From Emticicia sp. BO119 (GTDB taxonomy: Bacteria; Bacteroidota; Bacteroidia; Cytophagales; Spirosomataceae): a DNA stretch of 64,000 nucleotides. A model generated the notes under the pieces. The model was given only the letters and a program-made list of their open reading frames with translations. It made no database searches and had not been told where the DNA came from. Positions 46,426 through 55,040 of the stretch are shown here, in pieces. Made by a program: the position numbers and the translations under genes. The stretch's first letter is position 1. Every line of letters starts with the position of its first letter. The stretch lies in the NCBI RefSeq assembly GCF_013912375.1, contig NZ_JACETV010000006.1:372001-436000 (forward strand). The letters run 5' to 3'.

Positions 46426-47916
46426 ATGAATGAGGTAATGATTCAGTTTTTTGAATGGTATTATCCAGCAGATGGTACACTTTGGAAAAAAGTAAGCCAA
46501 GAAGCAGCCCTACTGAAAAAAACAGGTATTTCGGCCGTCTGGTTGCCTCCTGCTTACAAAGGCTCAAAAGGAGTGTTTTCGCAAGGCTATGACGTATATG
46601 ACCTTTATGATTTAGGAGAGTTTGACCAAAAAGGAACTATCAGAACAAAGTATGGTACAAAAGAAGAATATATATCGGCAATTAATACACTTCATCAACA
46701 ACATATTCAAGTATATGCCGATATTGTTTTGAACCAACTGGGAGGTGCTGATGAAACCGAGAAGGTAATGGTAAGAAAAGTAAATCCTGAAAACCGTACA
46801 GAATTTATCAGCCCACCATTTGAAATCGAAGCTAACACGAAATTTAATTTCCCGAACCGGAAAAAGAAATACTCAGCGTTCGAATGGGATTATAATTGCT
46901 TTACTGGAGTTGATTGCGCCAAAGGGATTGAGGAAAGTGAAAAATGTATTTACAGTATTATCAATGAGTATGGCGATGACTGGGAAGAGGTAGTAGGCAA
47001 CGAAAAAGGAAATTATGATTATCTGATGTTCTCGGATATAGAATTCCGAAATACGGCAGTAAGAGAAGAGCTGAAACGCTGGGGAAAATGGTATTTTGAA
47101 ACTGCGGGTTTTGATGGGGTGAGATTAGATGCGCTAAAACACATTTCGCCAGCTTTTTATAATGAATGGCTTGATTTCATGAGAATCAATGTCAAACATG
47201 ATTTGTTCGTGATTGGGGAATACTGGGCTTTTACAGATGTGCCTCTTCTTGAGGAATATATCAGAGCCACAGGGTCACGGATTCATTTGTTTGATGTTCC
47301 CTTACATTACAATTTTCACCACGCATCAAATTCTGGAAAAAATTATGATTTGAGAGGGATTCTGAATAATTCACTAATGGTAAGAAGGCCTGATTTAGCT
47401 ATCACTTTTGTTGAAAATCATGATACGCAGCCTTTTCAGGGTTTGGAATCAGCAGTAGAACCCTGGTTTAAACCATTGGCCTATGCGCTTATACTACTCA
47501 GACAAGAGGGATACCCTTGTATTTTCTATTGTGATTTATATGGTACTTGCTATACTGAAAAAAGGCCGGATGGTACAGAAGAAAAAGTATTAATGCCAAA
47601 AATTTCGGCTCTTGAAAAACTCCTTTCAGCCCGTAAGGAAAATGCATGGGGAGAACAGGAAGATTATTTTGACCATCCTAACTGTATTGGTTGGGTAAGA
47701 AAAGGTGATGGCCAGCATGAACCCTGTGCTGTGATGCTTTCAAATGGCAAAGAAAATCAGAAAGCCATGCAGGTTGGCACACAATATTCAGGCAGCTATT
47801 TTATAGATTTTCTTGGGAATAGTAAAGTAAAGGTGAGGATAGATGAAAATGGCATAGGAAATTTCAGGGTAAAAGCGGGCTCGGTATCTGTCTGGGTACC
47901 TGAAAACCAAAAATAA
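46426..47916 (+). CDS. Cytoplasmic alpha-amylase (GH13)
   Basis: A 496-residue GH13 enzyme without signal peptide. Layout follows the liquefying/cytoplasmic GH13_5 type: MIQFFEWYYPADGTLWKKV at the N-terminus, nucleophile D235 in GFDGVRLDALKHI, acid/base E265 in FVIGEYW, and D333 in FVENHDTQP. Conserved region I reads D-I-V-L-N-Q104-LGGAD, where the family nearly always has Asn-His. So the substrate-contacting His is replaced by Gln. It probably acts on intracellular maltodextrin or glycogen. An SDR gene follows 39 bases downstream. Confidence 0.93.
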   Translation: MNEVMIQFFEWYYPADGTLWKKVSQEAALLKKTGISAVWLPPAYKGSKGVFSQGYDVYDLYDLGEFDQKGTIRTKYGTKEEYISAINTLHQQHIQVYADIVLNQLGGADETEKVMVRKVNPENRTEFISPPFEIEANTKFNFPNRKKKYSAFEWDYNCFTGVDCAKGIEESEKCIYSIINEYGDDWEEVVGNEKGNYDYLMFSDIEFRNTAVREELKRWGKWYFETAGFDGVRLDALKHISPAFYNEWLDFMRINVKHDLFVIGEYWAFTDVPLLEEYIRATGSRIHLFDVPLHYNFHHASNSGKNYDLRGILNNSLMVRRPDLAITFVENHDTQPFQGLESAVEPWFKPLAYALILLRQEGYPCIFYCDLYGTCYTEKRPDGTEEKVLMPKISALEKLLSARKENAWGEQEDYFDHPNCIGWVRKGDGQHEPCAVMLSNGKENQKAMQVGTQYSGSYFIDFLGNSKVKVRIDENGIGNFRVKAGSVSVWVPENQK

Positions 47917-47955
47917 ACTGTTGGATACTTCTTAAAACTTAAAATCCACAAAAAA

Positions 47956-48801
47956 ATGAAATCTTCTAAAAAAGACATTGACAATGCTGAATCGGCTGAA
48001 AGTGAAATGGAACAAAAGCCCATTTTTGAACGAGCCTACGACAGACAAGATAAGAAATTAGTGAATAAAGTGGCAATAGTTACAGGAGGTGATAGCGGAA
48101 TTGGCCGTGCCATTTGTGTAGCCTTTGCCCGTGAAGGTGCCAATGTAGCTATTGTTTACAGAAAGGATAGTGCTGATGCCAAAGAGACCAGGAAACTGGT
48201 AGAAGAAAAAGGGACAAAGGCAATTATTGTAGGTGCTGATATAAGTATTGAAAAGAATTGCCAGAAAATCATAAATAAGGTGATAAAAGAATGGGGCCGA
48301 ATTGATATTTTAGTAAATAATGCAGCAGTACAGTACCCTCAGACAGAGATTGAGAATATCAAGGAAAAACAACTTTTGCAGACTTTCAGAACAAATATTT
48401 TTTCTCAGATATTTTTGGTTCAGGCAGCTTTGCCTCATCTGAAAGAAGGTAGCGCAATTATCAATACAACCTCTGTTACTGCCTACCGTGGAAATCCTTA
48501 TCTATTAGATTATTCGGCTACAAAGGGAGCTATTGTATCTTTTACACGCTCGTTGTCAGGAATATTAAATGGTAAAAAAATACGGGTTAATGCCGTTGCT
48601 CCGGGCCCAATCTGGACTCCTCTGATTACCACAACATTTCCTGATGAATCGTTAGATACTTTTGGGAAAGATACGCCTATGCAACGGGCAGGCCAACCAG
48701 CTGAAGTTGCTCCTGCTTATGTGTTTCTGGCTTCGGAAGATGCCAGCTATATTACCGGACAGGTTATCCATGTGAATGGCGGCGAGATTGTAAATGGATA
48801 G
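47956..48801 (+). CDS. SDR oxidoreductase (YhxC/YdaD-type, stress-linked)
   Basis: A 281-residue SDR with an N-terminal extension of about 35 residues before the cofactor loop T43-GGDSGIG50. Catalytic residues are S173, Y186 and K190 (LDYSATKGAIVSFTRSL). NNAAVQ and GQVIHVNGGEIVNG complete the family pattern. The extension ending FERAYDRQDKKLVNKVAIVTG resembles the general-stress SDRs of Firmicutes and Proteobacteria. It lies between amylase and an MFS gene and is probably co-transcribed with them. Confidence 0.9.
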   Translation: MKSSKKDIDNAESAESEMEQKPIFERAYDRQDKKLVNKVAIVTGGDSGIGRAICVAFAREGANVAIVYRKDSADAKETRKLVEEKGTKAIIVGADISIEKNCQKIINKVIKEWGRIDILVNNAAVQYPQTEIENIKEKQLLQTFRTNIFSQIFLVQAALPHLKEGSAIINTTSVTAYRGNPYLLDYSATKGAIVSFTRSLSGILNGKKIRVNAVAPGPIWTPLITTTFPDESLDTFGKDTPMQRAGQPAEVAPAYVFLASEDASYITGQVIHVNGGEIVNG

Positions 48802-48830
48802 CCGGAATCTTTGTTTAATCAAAAACCTAC

Positions 48831-50330
48831 ATGATGAATCTGCAACCAAAAGAAATACTGACAGAAGAAGACGTGCAATGCGGTATGAGGCTGGGTGTAA
48901 GAGAGGGTCTGGCTACAGAAACCATGACCGTGCTGACAAGTGGTGCATTTTTAACTGCACTAAGCTTATTATTAGGCGCATCTAACCTACAAATAGGATT
49001 AATAGCTGCTTTGCCTGCTTTTTCTAATATTTCTCAGTTTTTAACAATCCTTTTGGTAAAACGATATAACAACCGACGAGCTATCAGTGTGTTGTTTTCT
49101 GTACTGGCGCGTATTCCGATAGTTGTCATAGGTATAATAGCTTTGTTTTTCCCGAATAGTATTTCGGTACAGTTTATTATCCTTTTCCTCTTTTTCAATT
49201 TCTTTTTTGCTTCAATGGCAGGTTTGAGTTGGAATGCCTGGATGAAAGACCTGATACCCGAAAAAATAATGGGCACATATTTTTCGAGAAGAAGTAGTTA
49301 TCAGCAAACACTAAATGTATGTATGAGCCTAATGACCGCTTTAGGTATAGATTATATCAAGCACCATTACCCTGAACTGGAATTAGATTCTTATGGAAGT
49401 ATGTTTGTTTTAGGCGGATGTATTGGTATGATAGGCGTATTCTTACTTTCCCGAATCCCAGAACCTCAATCTTTTCTGGGTGAAGAGACTATTTTTAAAC
49501 TGTTTATTTTGCCCTTAAAAGACAACAACTTTTTGAGATTACTGGTTTTCAATTCATTCTGGGTATTTTCATTGAGCATAGCGACACCGTTTTTTACTGT
49601 GTTCTTACTACAGCACATGAACTACTCTATCTCTTATATTATTACTTTAACCATTATCAGTCAGTTATGTAGCATCGCTACGATTCGCAGCTGGGGTATT
49701 TTTGCAGACCGGTATAGTAATAAAACCATTCTTTCTATCTGTGCCCCTATTTATATTATATGCATCGGAGCCTGGTCTTTTGTAGGGATTTATACAGAGT
49801 TTATCTCGAATTTTGCCTTGCTAATAGTTATCTATGCATTAATGGGGGCAGCTACTGCCGGTATTAACCTTTCACTGACAAATATTGGTTTAAAACTTGC
49901 GCCACGTAAGGAAGCCATTGCTTATTTATCTGTCAAAAATACAATTACCGCCATTTTTTCTTTTATTGGCCCTCTTATCGGAGGTTTTTTGGCTGACTAC
50001 TTTACTAACAGACACCTGAATATACGTATTGAGTGGACGAGCCCGAATATGGATAAAGTTTTTCGTCTTTTGTCTCTAAACCAATGGAACTTCTTATTTA
50101 TTATCGGAGCTGTATTAGCCTTAATTTCACTTGAATTTTTAGTGAGAGTGAAAGAAGTAGGTGAAGTTGAGAAGAACCTGGTGGTGAAAATTATGCGGAG
50201 CAGTATCAGAAATAATCTGAAAGACTATTTTGTATTGGGCAATATGCTAAACTGGCATAATCATCTATTGGCTATAATCAGAAAGAAGAGACCAGAAACA
50301 GCGCAAAATGAAATTCCCAAGCAAATATGA
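48831..50330 (+). CDS. MFS transporter
   Basis: A 499-residue membrane protein with about twelve hydrophobic segments. It starts ATG-ATG, with the cytoplasmic MNLQPKEILTEEDVQCGMRLGVREGLATETMTVLTSGAFL and then the first segment. A conserved cytoplasmic loop GTYFSRRSSYQQTLNVC follows TM4, as in MFS antiporter-type members. Near the C-terminus a charged loop MRSSIRNNLKDYFVLGN is present. Substrate is not evident; the position after amylase and SDR makes a sugar or sugar acid possible. Confidence 0.88.
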   Translation: MMNLQPKEILTEEDVQCGMRLGVREGLATETMTVLTSGAFLTALSLLLGASNLQIGLIAALPAFSNISQFLTILLVKRYNNRRAISVLFSVLARIPIVVIGIIALFFPNSISVQFIILFLFFNFFFASMAGLSWNAWMKDLIPEKIMGTYFSRRSSYQQTLNVCMSLMTALGIDYIKHHYPELELDSYGSMFVLGGCIGMIGVFLLSRIPEPQSFLGEETIFKLFILPLKDNNFLRLLVFNSFWVFSLSIATPFFTVFLLQHMNYSISYIITLTIISQLCSIATIRSWGIFADRYSNKTILSICAPIYIICIGAWSFVGIYTEFISNFALLIVIYALMGAATAGINLSLTNIGLKLAPRKEAIAYLSVKNTITAIFSFIGPLIGGFLADYFTNRHLNIRIEWTSPNMDKVFRLLSLNQWNFLFIIGAVLALISLEFLVRVKEVGEVEKNLVVKIMRSSIRNNLKDYFVLGNMLNWHNHLLAIIRKKRPETAQNEIPKQI

Positions 50331-50397
50331 GTATTTAAGAAATTTGCGCTGGCACAGAAATATTGATTATTAAATCAGCTTTAACGCCAATAGAACA

Positions 50398-50931
50398 ATG
50401 GAAACGTTTCAAGAAATTTTCAGCCATGAAATAGAACTTACCGCACTTCAAATGGCTCTCAGAGCCACTGCTGTTTTTTTTATTGCCTTTGCTTTAATCA
50501 GAATAGCAGGCAGGCGTTCTTTCGGCCTTCGTACTCCTATAGATAATATCATTGTAATTCTTTTAGGTGCCATTCTTAGCCGCGCAGTTGTAGGTTCTTC
50601 GCCATTTATCCCTATCATATTTGCCAGTCTTGTTATTTGTATATTACATAGAATATTCGGTTGGTTATTTACTCATTACAGCGATTTTGGCCGGGTGGTT
50701 GAAGGGGAGAAAATTATCTTGTATGGAAATGGCCGATTCATTGACAAAAATATGAAACGAGGACTTGTGCGAAAAGAAGATATTATGCAAGCAGTAAGAA
50801 AAGCTACTTTTTCAGATAGCCTTGCAGGGATTGATAGTATATACCTTGAACATAATGGAGAAATAAGTATTACCAAGAAGATAAGTTTGAAAACAAATAC
50901 TCATAAAGGCAAGCTTATTCATGCAAATTAA
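50398..50931 (+). CDS. DUF421-family (YetF-type) membrane protein
   Basis: A 177-residue protein with three membrane segments at about residues 15-85 and a soluble C-terminal part. Family patterns are ATAVFFIAFALIRIAGRRSFGLRTPIDNIIVILLGAILSRAVVG, and after the membrane VVEGEKIILYGNGRFIDKNMKRGLVRKEDIMQAVRKATF. DUF421 proteins are linked to stress and spore-germination inhibition in Bacillus; the function is unknown. The last 17 bases overlap the convergent CinA-like gene. Confidence 0.9.
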   Translation: METFQEIFSHEIELTALQMALRATAVFFIAFALIRIAGRRSFGLRTPIDNIIVILLGAILSRAVVGSSPFIPIIFASLVICILHRIFGWLFTHYSDFGRVVEGEKIILYGNGRFIDKNMKRGLVRKEDIMQAVRKATFSDSLAGIDSIYLEHNGEISITKKISLKTNTHKGKLIHAN

Positions 50932-51421
50932 TCAGTTTTTGGATATATCGAGCCAACTCTGACAAGGTTTCATTGACATAGAACAATTGAACTCTTACCG
51001 ATTCATCTTTTTTTGCTGTTATTTTTCTTGAGCTTGTAATCATACCCTTATAAACTATAGTATAGTAAGCATATAGGTTATTATCTGATTCGGGTACAGG
51101 TGCTGCGTAGCCCGTAATACCTATCCCCCATTGGCTGTGAAATAAATCACATACATGTAGTGCCATTTCCTGGGCTATTTTTTCGGATACACAATTACAG
51201 GCTAAAGCCTGAACGGGCTCGACACGAAGATGGCGGAATTTCTGACCGACATTATAGGCAGTAATACCTCCCTGAAAAAAAAGTGAAGCATCTTCTGCCG
51301 TAGAAAATGCAGCCTGAATAAAGCCAGAGGTAACGCTTTCGGCTACGGCTATGGTTTCCTGACTGGCCATTAAAAAACTTCTGATAACTTCTATGGCTTT
51401 TCTGTCGAATAACTCTTTCAT
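50915..51421 (-). CDS. CinA-family nicotinamide-nucleotide amidohydrolase
   Basis: A 168-residue stand-alone CinA C-terminal domain. The ATG at 51421 is preferred to a TTG two codons upstream. Patterns are TIAVAESVTSGFIQAAFSTAEDASLFFQGGITAYNVGQK at about residues 25-62 and IGITGYAAPVPE near residue 105. The domain deamidates NMN in the pyridine nucleotide salvage route. The Ala in ITGYAAP differs from the usual GIAGP-type sequence. It overlaps the DUF421 gene tail to tail. Confidence 0.87.
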   Translation of the reverse strand: MKELFDRKAIEVIRSFLMASQETIAVAESVTSGFIQAAFSTAEDASLFFQGGITAYNVGQKFRHLRVEPVQALACNCVSEKIAQEMALHVCDLFHSQWGIGITGYAAPVPESDNNLYAYYTIVYKGMITSSRKITAKKDESVRVQLFYVNETLSELARYIQKLINLHE

Positions 51422-51582
51422 AGACAAATCATTGTTTAGTATTTATACAGAGATTATGCCTTAGAAAGTAAAAAATAATAGTCCATGAGTACCTGAGGAA
51501 TTATTTACACATTTATTTCCGCCAACTTTAGTTTTCAATAAATTATCTTTAAGGCAATTTTTACTTTGACAATTTTTTCATT

Positions 51583-52107
51583 ATGATAAAAATCGGGGTT
51601 ATTAATGTTTCAGACAGGGCGAGCGCAGGTATTTATGAAGACATTCCGGGTAAGGCTGTGGTAGAGACTTTAAAGGAGTATCTGATTTCTGATTTTGAAA
51701 CTGTGTATCGGGTAATACCTGATGAACAGTCTTTGATTTCGCAAACATTGATTGAGATGGCAGATAAACATAACTGTTGCCTGATTGTAACAACTGGTGG
51801 CACAGGCCCTGCTCTACGAGATGTAACGCCAGAAGCGACAGAAGCGGTGTGCCAGAAAATGATGCCGGGATTCGGGGAGTTGATGCGAATGGAAAGTCTG
51901 AAATATGTGCCAACAGCTATTTTATCCCGCCAGACAGCAGGCATCCGTAATCATTCGTTAATAATTAATCTGCCTGGTAAGCCTAAAGCCATCAGGCAAT
52001 GTTTAGATGCTGTATTTCCGGCTGTTCCTTACTGTATTGATTTAATTGAAGGGCCGTATTTAGTTTGTAATCAAGATGTAATGAAGGAGTTCAGACCTAA
52101 AAGTTAA
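51583..52107 (+). CDS. mogA: Molybdopterin adenylyltransferase (MogA)
   Basis: A 174-residue MogA/MoaB-type protein. It carries GVINVSDRASAGIYEDIPGKAV, the nucleotide-binding VTTGGTGPALRDVTPEAT and PGFGELMRMESLKYVPTAILSRQTAGIRNHSLIINLPGKPKAI, near-complete family patterns with Asp in RDVTPEAT. It adenylates molybdopterin before molybdenum insertion. No other molybdenum cofactor gene is in the window, so the pathway is encoded elsewhere. A clear terminator follows. Confidence 0.93.
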   Translation: MIKIGVINVSDRASAGIYEDIPGKAVVETLKEYLISDFETVYRVIPDEQSLISQTLIEMADKHNCCLIVTTGGTGPALRDVTPEATEAVCQKMMPGFGELMRMESLKYVPTAILSRQTAGIRNHSLIINLPGKPKAIRQCLDAVFPAVPYCIDLIEGPYLVCNQDVMKEFRPKS

Positions 52108-52109
52108 AT

Positions 52110-52148
52110 AAAAAGTCTCAACCCTTACCAGATTGAGACTTTTTATTT
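52110..52148. terminator. Bidirectional terminator after mogA
   Basis: A perfect 12-bp stem, AAAAAGTCTCAA at 52110-52121 with its complement at 52133-52144, and an 11-base loop. On the plus strand it is followed by T-rich sequence; on the minus strand the A run also gives T residues, so it can serve the convergent K/E-rich gene too. Confidence 0.9.
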
Positions 52149-52158
52149 AAAATCTATA

Positions 52159-52731
52159 TTAAATTTTGTTATCGGCTTTCAGATACGTTTTGTTACCATT
52201 TGAATTGATGTAGTACTGACCCCCACGAGGACCTTCATAAATTGTACGTCCCTTCTGGTCTTTTCCGATTTGCTTATCGGCGCCTGCTATTCTTTTACGG
52301 GTACTTCCATCAGCTTCTTTGCCATCGTCTTTTGTATTTGGTTTTGGTACAGGTTTTATGGTATTATCTTTATCAGCTACTTTTTTTTCTTTCGTATCAG
52401 TCTTTTCTTTTTTATCGGTTTTATCTTTCTTATCTGTTTTATCGGCTACTTTTTTCTCCTTCGTATCTGTCTTTTCTTTCTTATCAGCTACTTTTTTTTC
52501 TTTCGTATCAGGCTTTTCTTTCTTTTCAGCAGTTTCTTTTTTCTCTGTCTTTTCTTTTTTTTCAGGTTTCTCCTTTTTCTCTTTCTTTTCAGCTACTTCT
52601 TTTTTTTCAGGCTTTTCTTTTTTCTCAGTTTTTTCTTTTGCTTTACCTTTGCTCTTCACTTCTTGAGCAGTTAAATCAAGCACAGAAAAACTTAGCAAAC
52701 TCATAAATAATAGTACTAATATTTTTTTCAT
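52159..52731 (-). CDS. Exported Lys/Glu-repeat protein with PBCV basic-adaptor-like tail
   Basis: A 190-residue protein. The ATG at 52731 gives a standard signal peptide (MKKILVLLFMSLLSFSVLDLTAQ); an upstream in-frame start adds 11 residues and is rejected. Most of the mature chain is KKEKxEKKE and TDTKEKKVADKKEK repeats, highly charged and probably an extended helix or disordered linker. The final 30 residues, around GRTIYEGPRGGQYYINSNGN, resemble the PBCV basic adaptor domain found at the end of small Bacteroidota proteins. The function is unknown. Confidence 0.75.
   Translation of the reverse strand: MKKILVLLFMSLLSFSVLDLTAQEVKSKGKAKEKTEKKEKPEKKEVAEKKEKKEKPEKKEKTEKKETAEKKEKPDTKEKKVADKKEKTDTKEKKVADKTDKKDKTDKKEKTDTKEKKVADKDNTIKPVPKPNTKDDGKEADGSTRKRIAGADKQIGKDQKGRTIYEGPRGGQYYINSNGNKTYLKADNKI
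52375..52640. repeat. Tandem Lys/Glu-coding repeats
   Basis: Within the gene at 52159-52731, this T/C-rich (plus-strand view) tract encodes repeated units of about 14 residues around KEKTDTKEKKVAD (at about 52375-52510), then shorter KKEKPEKKE/KKETAEKKE units. The repeats differ in third positions, so they are not recent perfect copies. Confidence 0.8.
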
Positions 52732-52852
52732 TGTTTTAGAGAGTTTTGGTTTAAACTGTATCAAATGTATGCAAACTATAAAAAAAAATGCAAGTCTTTC
52801 ATTAAAAATTAATCTCTGTCGTTACTATTAGTAAATTCTTAAATAAAAATCT

Positions 52853-54052
52853 ATGAGAATTAACTCCTTTTTAATCGTATTATTATTTCCCACGTTAGTT
52901 TTTTCCCAAGGTTATGTTTCAATTTCGGGGAAAATTATTGATAAAGCGACCCAACAAGCTCTTCCGAATGCTTATCTGAGTATTCCAAGTAAAGGTTTTT
53001 CAAGTCAGACAAATGCTGTAGGAGAGTTTAAATTCTTTTTCCCGAAAATTGACCTTGACTCAATGCTGATTATTTCGGCTATTGGTTATAAGAGTATAAG
53101 TAAGAAAGCATCGGCTTATGATTCGACCAGTGTTATTGAATTGGAAAAAGCTGAAACTTTAGCTTCAGTGCAAGGCGGAGACCCTAAAGTCTTATTGAAA
53201 GAAGCATTTGCTCTGGTCAAGAAAAATAACCCATCTTATCCTACTTACCAGATTGGTTTCTATCTTGAAACACTTGAAATGGAGAAATTAGGATTCGTAA
53301 AAATAACGGAAGGGATTTTAAGAGTTGAACGACCGCATACAGCTAAGGAAATTGGTGTTGAAAAAGCCAAACTATTGAAAGGGCGTAAATATGACTGGGC
53401 CGGACAGACAGCCAAACTTGATGGTTGGGGTTTTATGAACGGAGCAGCTATTGTGACGCGTTCGTTGGAAGGTGGCATACCTGAATATTTAGATAAAGGC
53501 AGTATCAATGATTATGACTTCAAAATTGATTCATTAATGACCTATTTTAACGATAGTCTGGTATATTCTATGAGTTTCTGGCCTGTTAATAAACGAGTGA
53601 AAGCAGCACGGAATGGCAAGATTTATATAGATGTAAATAACCAGGCGATTGTCAGGATTGAATATGAAATGACTCCTGAGGGAGTAAAAGATGTGATTGG
53701 CAGAAGCTTTATTGATAATACCAGAAAAGCCGGAAAAGTAGTAAAAGGCTATACACAGTTCTTACCTTTGAATGGCAAGTGGCAATTACAAGATAGCAAG
53801 CTAACGTTTGTAGCCGATTTTGAGGATAAACTTGAAAAGAAGTTTACTACTGAGGCTACAATGAATGTACAGTTTATGGCTAATGAAAGTATGCGAATGG
53901 GACGTAGTGCCATCAGATTAGATGACGAATTATTAACGACCAACAATTTCCCGAAGGGGGGTAAGTATGAAGAAGAATTCTGGTCTCAAAAAAATCATCT
54001 GGTTCCAACTCCTGCTATGCTGGAGATGATGGATAAGATGGTGAAGAAGTGA
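52853..54052 (+). CDS. Exported carboxypeptidase-regulatory-like domain protein
   Basis: A 399-residue protein with a signal peptide (SFLIVLLFPTLVFSQG) and a CarboxypepD_reg-like domain at about residues 22-90 (ISGKIIDKATQQALPNAYLSIPSKGFSSQTNAVGEFKFFFP), followed by a longer region with no recognised domain (AIGYKSISKKA, then KVLLKEAFALVKKNNPSYPTYQIGFYLE). The layout matches many Bacteroidota outer-membrane-associated proteins, with a beta-rich C-terminal region. It is the last complete chromosomal gene before the IS remnant. Confidence 0.75.
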   Translation: MRINSFLIVLLFPTLVFSQGYVSISGKIIDKATQQALPNAYLSIPSKGFSSQTNAVGEFKFFFPKIDLDSMLIISAIGYKSISKKASAYDSTSVIELEKAETLASVQGGDPKVLLKEAFALVKKNNPSYPTYQIGFYLETLEMEKLGFVKITEGILRVERPHTAKEIGVEKAKLLKGRKYDWAGQTAKLDGWGFMNGAAIVTRSLEGGIPEYLDKGSINDYDFKIDSLMTYFNDSLVYSMSFWPVNKRVKAARNGKIYIDVNNQAIVRIEYEMTPEGVKDVIGRSFIDNTRKAGKVVKGYTQFLPLNGKWQLQDSKLTFVADFEDKLEKKFTTEATMNVQFMANESMRMGRSAIRLDDELLTTNNFPKGGKYEEEFWSQKNHLVPTPAMLEMMDKMVKK

Positions 54053-54119
54053 ATATTTTAATTCCATTTAATCCCTCAAATCCTTATTTACTATGAGATG
54101 ATTCAAAGTAAAATAAAAA

Positions 54120-55040
54120 TAGATTCGTAAAAAAAGTCGAAATTTGTAGCTCTCTTACCTTCTACAAAAAACCAGACATGATACGAATCTTGAGCAAAGA
54201 TAGCATAAAAAGATATATAGTTCTTTACCTGTCCATAGGAAAAAGAGGTGGTAGCCGTCATAGCGTATATGCAATAGTAAACGCCATTTTATACAAGCTT
54301 AAGACGGGTGTTCATTGGCACCTATTACCAGTTAAATCGTTGATTTATAGAGCTAAGATAAAATGGGGCAGTATTTTTTATCACTTCCGCAAATGGGTAA
54401 AAGATGGTAGCTGGCAGGCTGCTATGAGTGGATTAATAAGTAGTCATAGGCACATATTAGATTTGAGTGTAGGGCAGTTAGATGGGAGTCACACTGCAGC
54501 TAAAAGAGGTGGCCAGCAGGTAGGATACCAAGGATGGAAGAAACAAAACACTACTAACACTCTATGGTTAACAGACCGAAAAGGTTTGGTAGTAGGTTTT
54601 AGTCAGCCATTGGCTGGAAATCATCGCAGCGGCGAACCGTAATGATGCTTTTGAGATTGAATCAAAAATGGATAGTATAGTCAAACAACTTCAGAAAAGT
54701 ACTATACGTGTTGATGGTTTATTTGTAAATGCGGATGCAGGTTTTGATACAGAGGATTTTAGAAAAGTTTGCCTAAAACATCATATCATTGCCAATGTGC
54801 CTGAAAATAAGCGTAATACAATTTCTCCGAAAGAAAGTAAAGTCATCTTCGACGAGGAAATGTATCAGTGTAGATATGTAATAGAAAGAACTAATGCCTG
54901 GTGTGATAGTTATCGTACAATGTTAATTCGACAGGATACTACTCGGATTCTTGGATGGCCTGGCATTGTCTGTTCGTTATCATTCAATGGGTAAAAAATC
55001 TCATAAAACTTTAAATCAGTTCTATTAAAAAATCCGTCAA
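54120..55040 (+). mobile_element. IS5-family insertion sequence remnant (approximate limits)
   Basis: Defined by the broken transposase at 54178-55014. The flanks were compared for terminal inverted repeats and target duplications and none was convincing, so the ends are estimates. It lies immediately upstream of three small genes that I cannot assign to any family. Confidence 0.6.
54178..55014 (+). pseudogene. IS5-type transposase, two frameshifts
   Basis: Starts at ATG 54178. Frame 1 runs to about 54624 with the first catalytic Asp in QLDGSHTAAKRGG. Frame 2 then continues from 54641 as NDAFEIESKMDSI, carrying the second Asp in VNADAGFDTEDFR and the Glu in YVIERTNAWCDSYRT. Removing the 16 bases CGCAGCGGCGAACCGT (54625-54640) restores the usual G-N-H-N-D-A-F. 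A second shift near 54945-54950 returns to frame 1, giving SWMAWHCLFVIIQWVKNL and a stop at 55012-55014. The DDE residues remain, but two shifts mean no intact product, so it is a dead copy unless shifting is programmed. Confidence 0.85.

Noticed and set aside
52375-52640. CRISPR-like tandem repeats
   Set aside because: The repeats are coding, in phase and lack regular unique spacers.
52242-52706. Three overlapping plus-strand frames rich in Phe, Ser and Leu
   Set aside because: They are antisense shadows of the Lys/Glu repeat protein; its repeats keep all frames open.
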